The notes below the pieces were generated by a model that had not been told where the DNA came from, ran no database searches, and saw only the letters and a list, made by a program, of their open reading frames with translations. From NCBI GenBank assembly GCA_900770395.1, contig CAAGKM010000046.1, positions 62,001 through 126,000 on the forward strand: a stretch of 64,000 bases of DNA. Reading direction: 5' to 3'. This document shows positions 62,624-64,000 of the stretch, piece by piece (position 1 is the first letter of the stretch; each line of letters opens with the position of its first letter). The position numbers were made by a program, and so were the translations under genes. Origin of the DNA: an uncultured Prevotella sp. Its GTDB lineage: Bacteria > Bacteroidota > Bacteroidia > Bacteroidales > Bacteroidaceae.

Positions 62624-64000
62624 ATGAGGAAAATTATCATATCTGCGGCTGTGCTGGCATTATCGGCAACGACAGTGAGCGCCGACAACTGGAACCAGCG
62701 TTTCCGCAATCCCGACAAGGCGGCAAAACCATGGACATTTTGGTATTGGATGTTCGGCAACGTGAGCGATGAGGGCATAAGGCTCGACCTTGAGGCAATG
62801 AAACATGCTGATATTGCGGGGTTCTATCTCATGCCAATCAAGAGCACCGCCGACGGCAAGGAGCTTGGCGGCAAGTCAGAGCAGCTCTCACCTGAATGGT
62901 GGAAGCGCATCGACACTGTCTATCGCATTGCCGACAGTCTGAAACTGGATATGGGTATCCACTTCAGCGACGGATTCGCATTAGGCGGCGGTCCGTGGAT
63001 AAAGCCTGAGGAGAGCATGCAGAAAATAGTATGGAGCGACACAATCATCAACGCCAAGGACATACGGGGCGGCAAGGTGCCTATGCCAAGGATTCCCGTG
63101 AGTGGATATTATGAGGACATCGCAACATATATGTTTCCCGTGGCAGCCGTAGACAACCGCAAGCCAAAGGCATCGGTGGAGTTTCCGTTCCGCGCCACAG
63201 AGCCAAGCGACATCATTCTTTCCTACGACAAGCCTTACACACTTAGAAGCGTGAGAATAGTAACGGGCGGCAACAACATACAGTCGCACAGATTTAAGAT
63301 TTACGCCTCCGACGACGGGATCAACTACCGCTTTGTGCGCCAACTGCAACCAGCACGGCAAGGCTGGCAGAACACCGACGCACAGGCAACATACGCTGTG
63401 CCGGCAACAACGGCGAGATACTTCAAGTTCCACTGGACACCAGAGGGCAGCGACCCCGGCAGCGAGGACATGGACGCCGCCAAGTGGAAGCCAACGCTGA
63501 AGGTGGGCGACATACAGCTGTCATCAACAGCTGTAATAGACGGTTATGAGGGAAAATCAGGATTAGTGTGGAGAGTGCCGCAGCCATTCGGCGTGGCTGA
63601 CGCTGAATGCGTGAAACCTGAGAATATGATTATGCTCAGCCCACACTCAACACTGAACACTAAACACTCAACACTGAACACTGAACACTACAGAGTGATA
63701 CGTATGGGGCACGCCTCTACCCTGCACACCAACGCCACGGGTGGAGGAGGCCGCGGACTGGAGTGCGACAAGTTCTCACGCGCCGCCATACAGAAACAGA
63801 TAAGCCACTGGTTTGGCGCTATCTACAACCACGCTTCGGCAGATGTAGCCAAGCGTGTGCTGAAACGCCTACACGTGGACAGCTGGGAATGTGGTTGCCA
63901 GAATTGGAGCAGCAACTTTGCGGCGGAGTTCAAGCAGCGCCGTGGCTACGACCTCATGCCGTGGCTGCCGCTGATGGCTGGAGTGCCCATGGAGTCATCA
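62624..64000 (+). CDS. Secreted glycoside hydrolase, GH106-like (partial, runs off the window)
   Basis: The first 459 codons are open to the window edge. A signal peptide (MRKIIISAAVLALSATTVSA) is followed by NWNQRFRNPDKAAKPWTFWYWMFGNVS, SDEGIRLDLEAMKHADIAGF and LDMGIHFSDGFALGGGPW. These are the opening of the large 'glycosyl hydrolase' family related to GH106 alpha-L-rhamnosidases. A later part reads VLKRLHVDSWECGCQNWS, where an active-site Glu may lie. Full-length members are about 900-1100 residues. At residues ~341-357 there is a Thr/Asn/His-rich insertion coded by seven 7-bp repeats. Confidence 0.75.
   Translation, partial: MRKIIISAAVLALSATTVSADNWNQRFRNPDKAAKPWTFWYWMFGNVSDEGIRLDLEAMKHADIAGFYLMPIKSTADGKELGGKSEQLSPEWWKRIDTVYRIADSLKLDMGIHFSDGFALGGGPWIKPEESMQKIVWSDTIINAKDIRGGKVPMPRIPVSGYYEDIATYMFPVAAVDNRKPKASVEFPFRATEPSDIILSYDKPYTLRSVRIVTGGNNIQSHRFKIYASDDGINYRFVRQLQPARQGWQNTDAQATYAVPATTARYFKFHWTPEGSDPGSEDMDAAKWKPTLKVGDIQLSSTAVIDGYEGKSGLVWRVPQPFGVADAECVKPENMIMLSPHSTLNTKHSTLNTEHYRVIRMGHASTLHTNATGGGGRGLECDKFSRAAIQKQISHWFGAIYNHASADVAKRVLKRLHVDSWECGCQNWSSNFAAEFKQRRGYDLMPWLPLMAGVPMESS
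63644..63692. repeat. Seven tandem 7-bp repeats inside the glycosidase gene
   Basis: CACTCAA, CACTGAA, CACTAAA, CACTCAA, CACTGAA, CACTGAA and CACTACA follow each other without gaps, coding HSTLNTKHSTLNTEHY. A gain or loss of one unit would shift the reading frame. Confidence 0.9.

Overview
This window looks like chromosome of a member of the Bacteroidales, most likely a Prevotella-like genus. The evidence is a short (290-residue) primary sigma factor, repeated promoters of the form TTTG-N19/20-TAnnTTTG instead of the E. coli type, Bacteroidetes protein families (DUF4270, DUF4105/Lnb, DUF5686-like, C10 peptidase with BspA-type repeats and a type IX-like sorting tail), and many secreted proteins whose signal peptides end near an AQ- or QA-type cleavage site. 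I see no rRNA, tRNA, CRISPR array or complete insertion sequence. Species-level identity cannot be read from the sequence alone.

Layout. 1-2960: rpoD and a DUF5686-like outer-membrane protein. 3123-7690: a visibly A/T-richer defence island holding a 73-residue protein with a zeta-toxin-like kinase, a one-polypeptide nuclease/methyltransferase, a DUF4145 protein, and a broken DUF4143-type ATPase. 7779-18722: housekeeping genes: mtgA, an OmpA lipoprotein, proS, the methylmalonyl-CoA module (mce-mmdA-small subunit-biotin carrier), panD/panC, a GT5-type synthase domain, a DUF4270 lipoprotein and a TPR protein. 18753-25104: leucine operon leuA-leuC-leuD-(second alpha-IPMS/citramalate-type synthase)-leuB, interrupted by a palindromic intergenic repeat. 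25218-28706: a GH73/LysM hydrolase, cdd, trxB-gpx and rpmE2.

28854-41088 is the most unusual part. A tight operon of four secreted proteins (a MORN protein, two proteins of unknown family, and a caspase-like His/Cys protein) and, 7.5 kb away, a very large secreted C10 cysteine peptidase are each preceded by the same roughly 400-540 nt leader. Each leader has a consensus promoter, a long nested hairpin and an overlapping, mutually exclusive terminator hairpin just before the gene. Between the two copies at least eight base pairs have changed with compensation on both strands of the helices, so the structure itself appears to be conserved. This is my best candidate for an undescribed regulatory RNA. 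Between the two loci lie a gene for an unrecognised 495-residue protein with its own structured leader, and an HU/amidase pair. A dispersed repeat carrying five palindromes at an exact 22-bp period occurs at 33664-34125 and again at 61190-61650.

41249-64000: an outer-membrane barrel protein, a kinase-RapZ fusion, LysR plus a split threonine/serine exporter, a TonB receptor, an envelope-biogenesis cluster (SurA/PpiD-like, CorC-like, LptC, OM barrel), a DUF4105/Lnb-like protein, an apparently degenerate alkaline-phosphatase-superfamily protein, secA with a structured leader, an ABC ATPase without its usual permease, a Cof-type HAD phosphatase, and a GH106-like glycosidase that runs off the window and carries seven copies of a 7-bp repeat inside its coding sequence.
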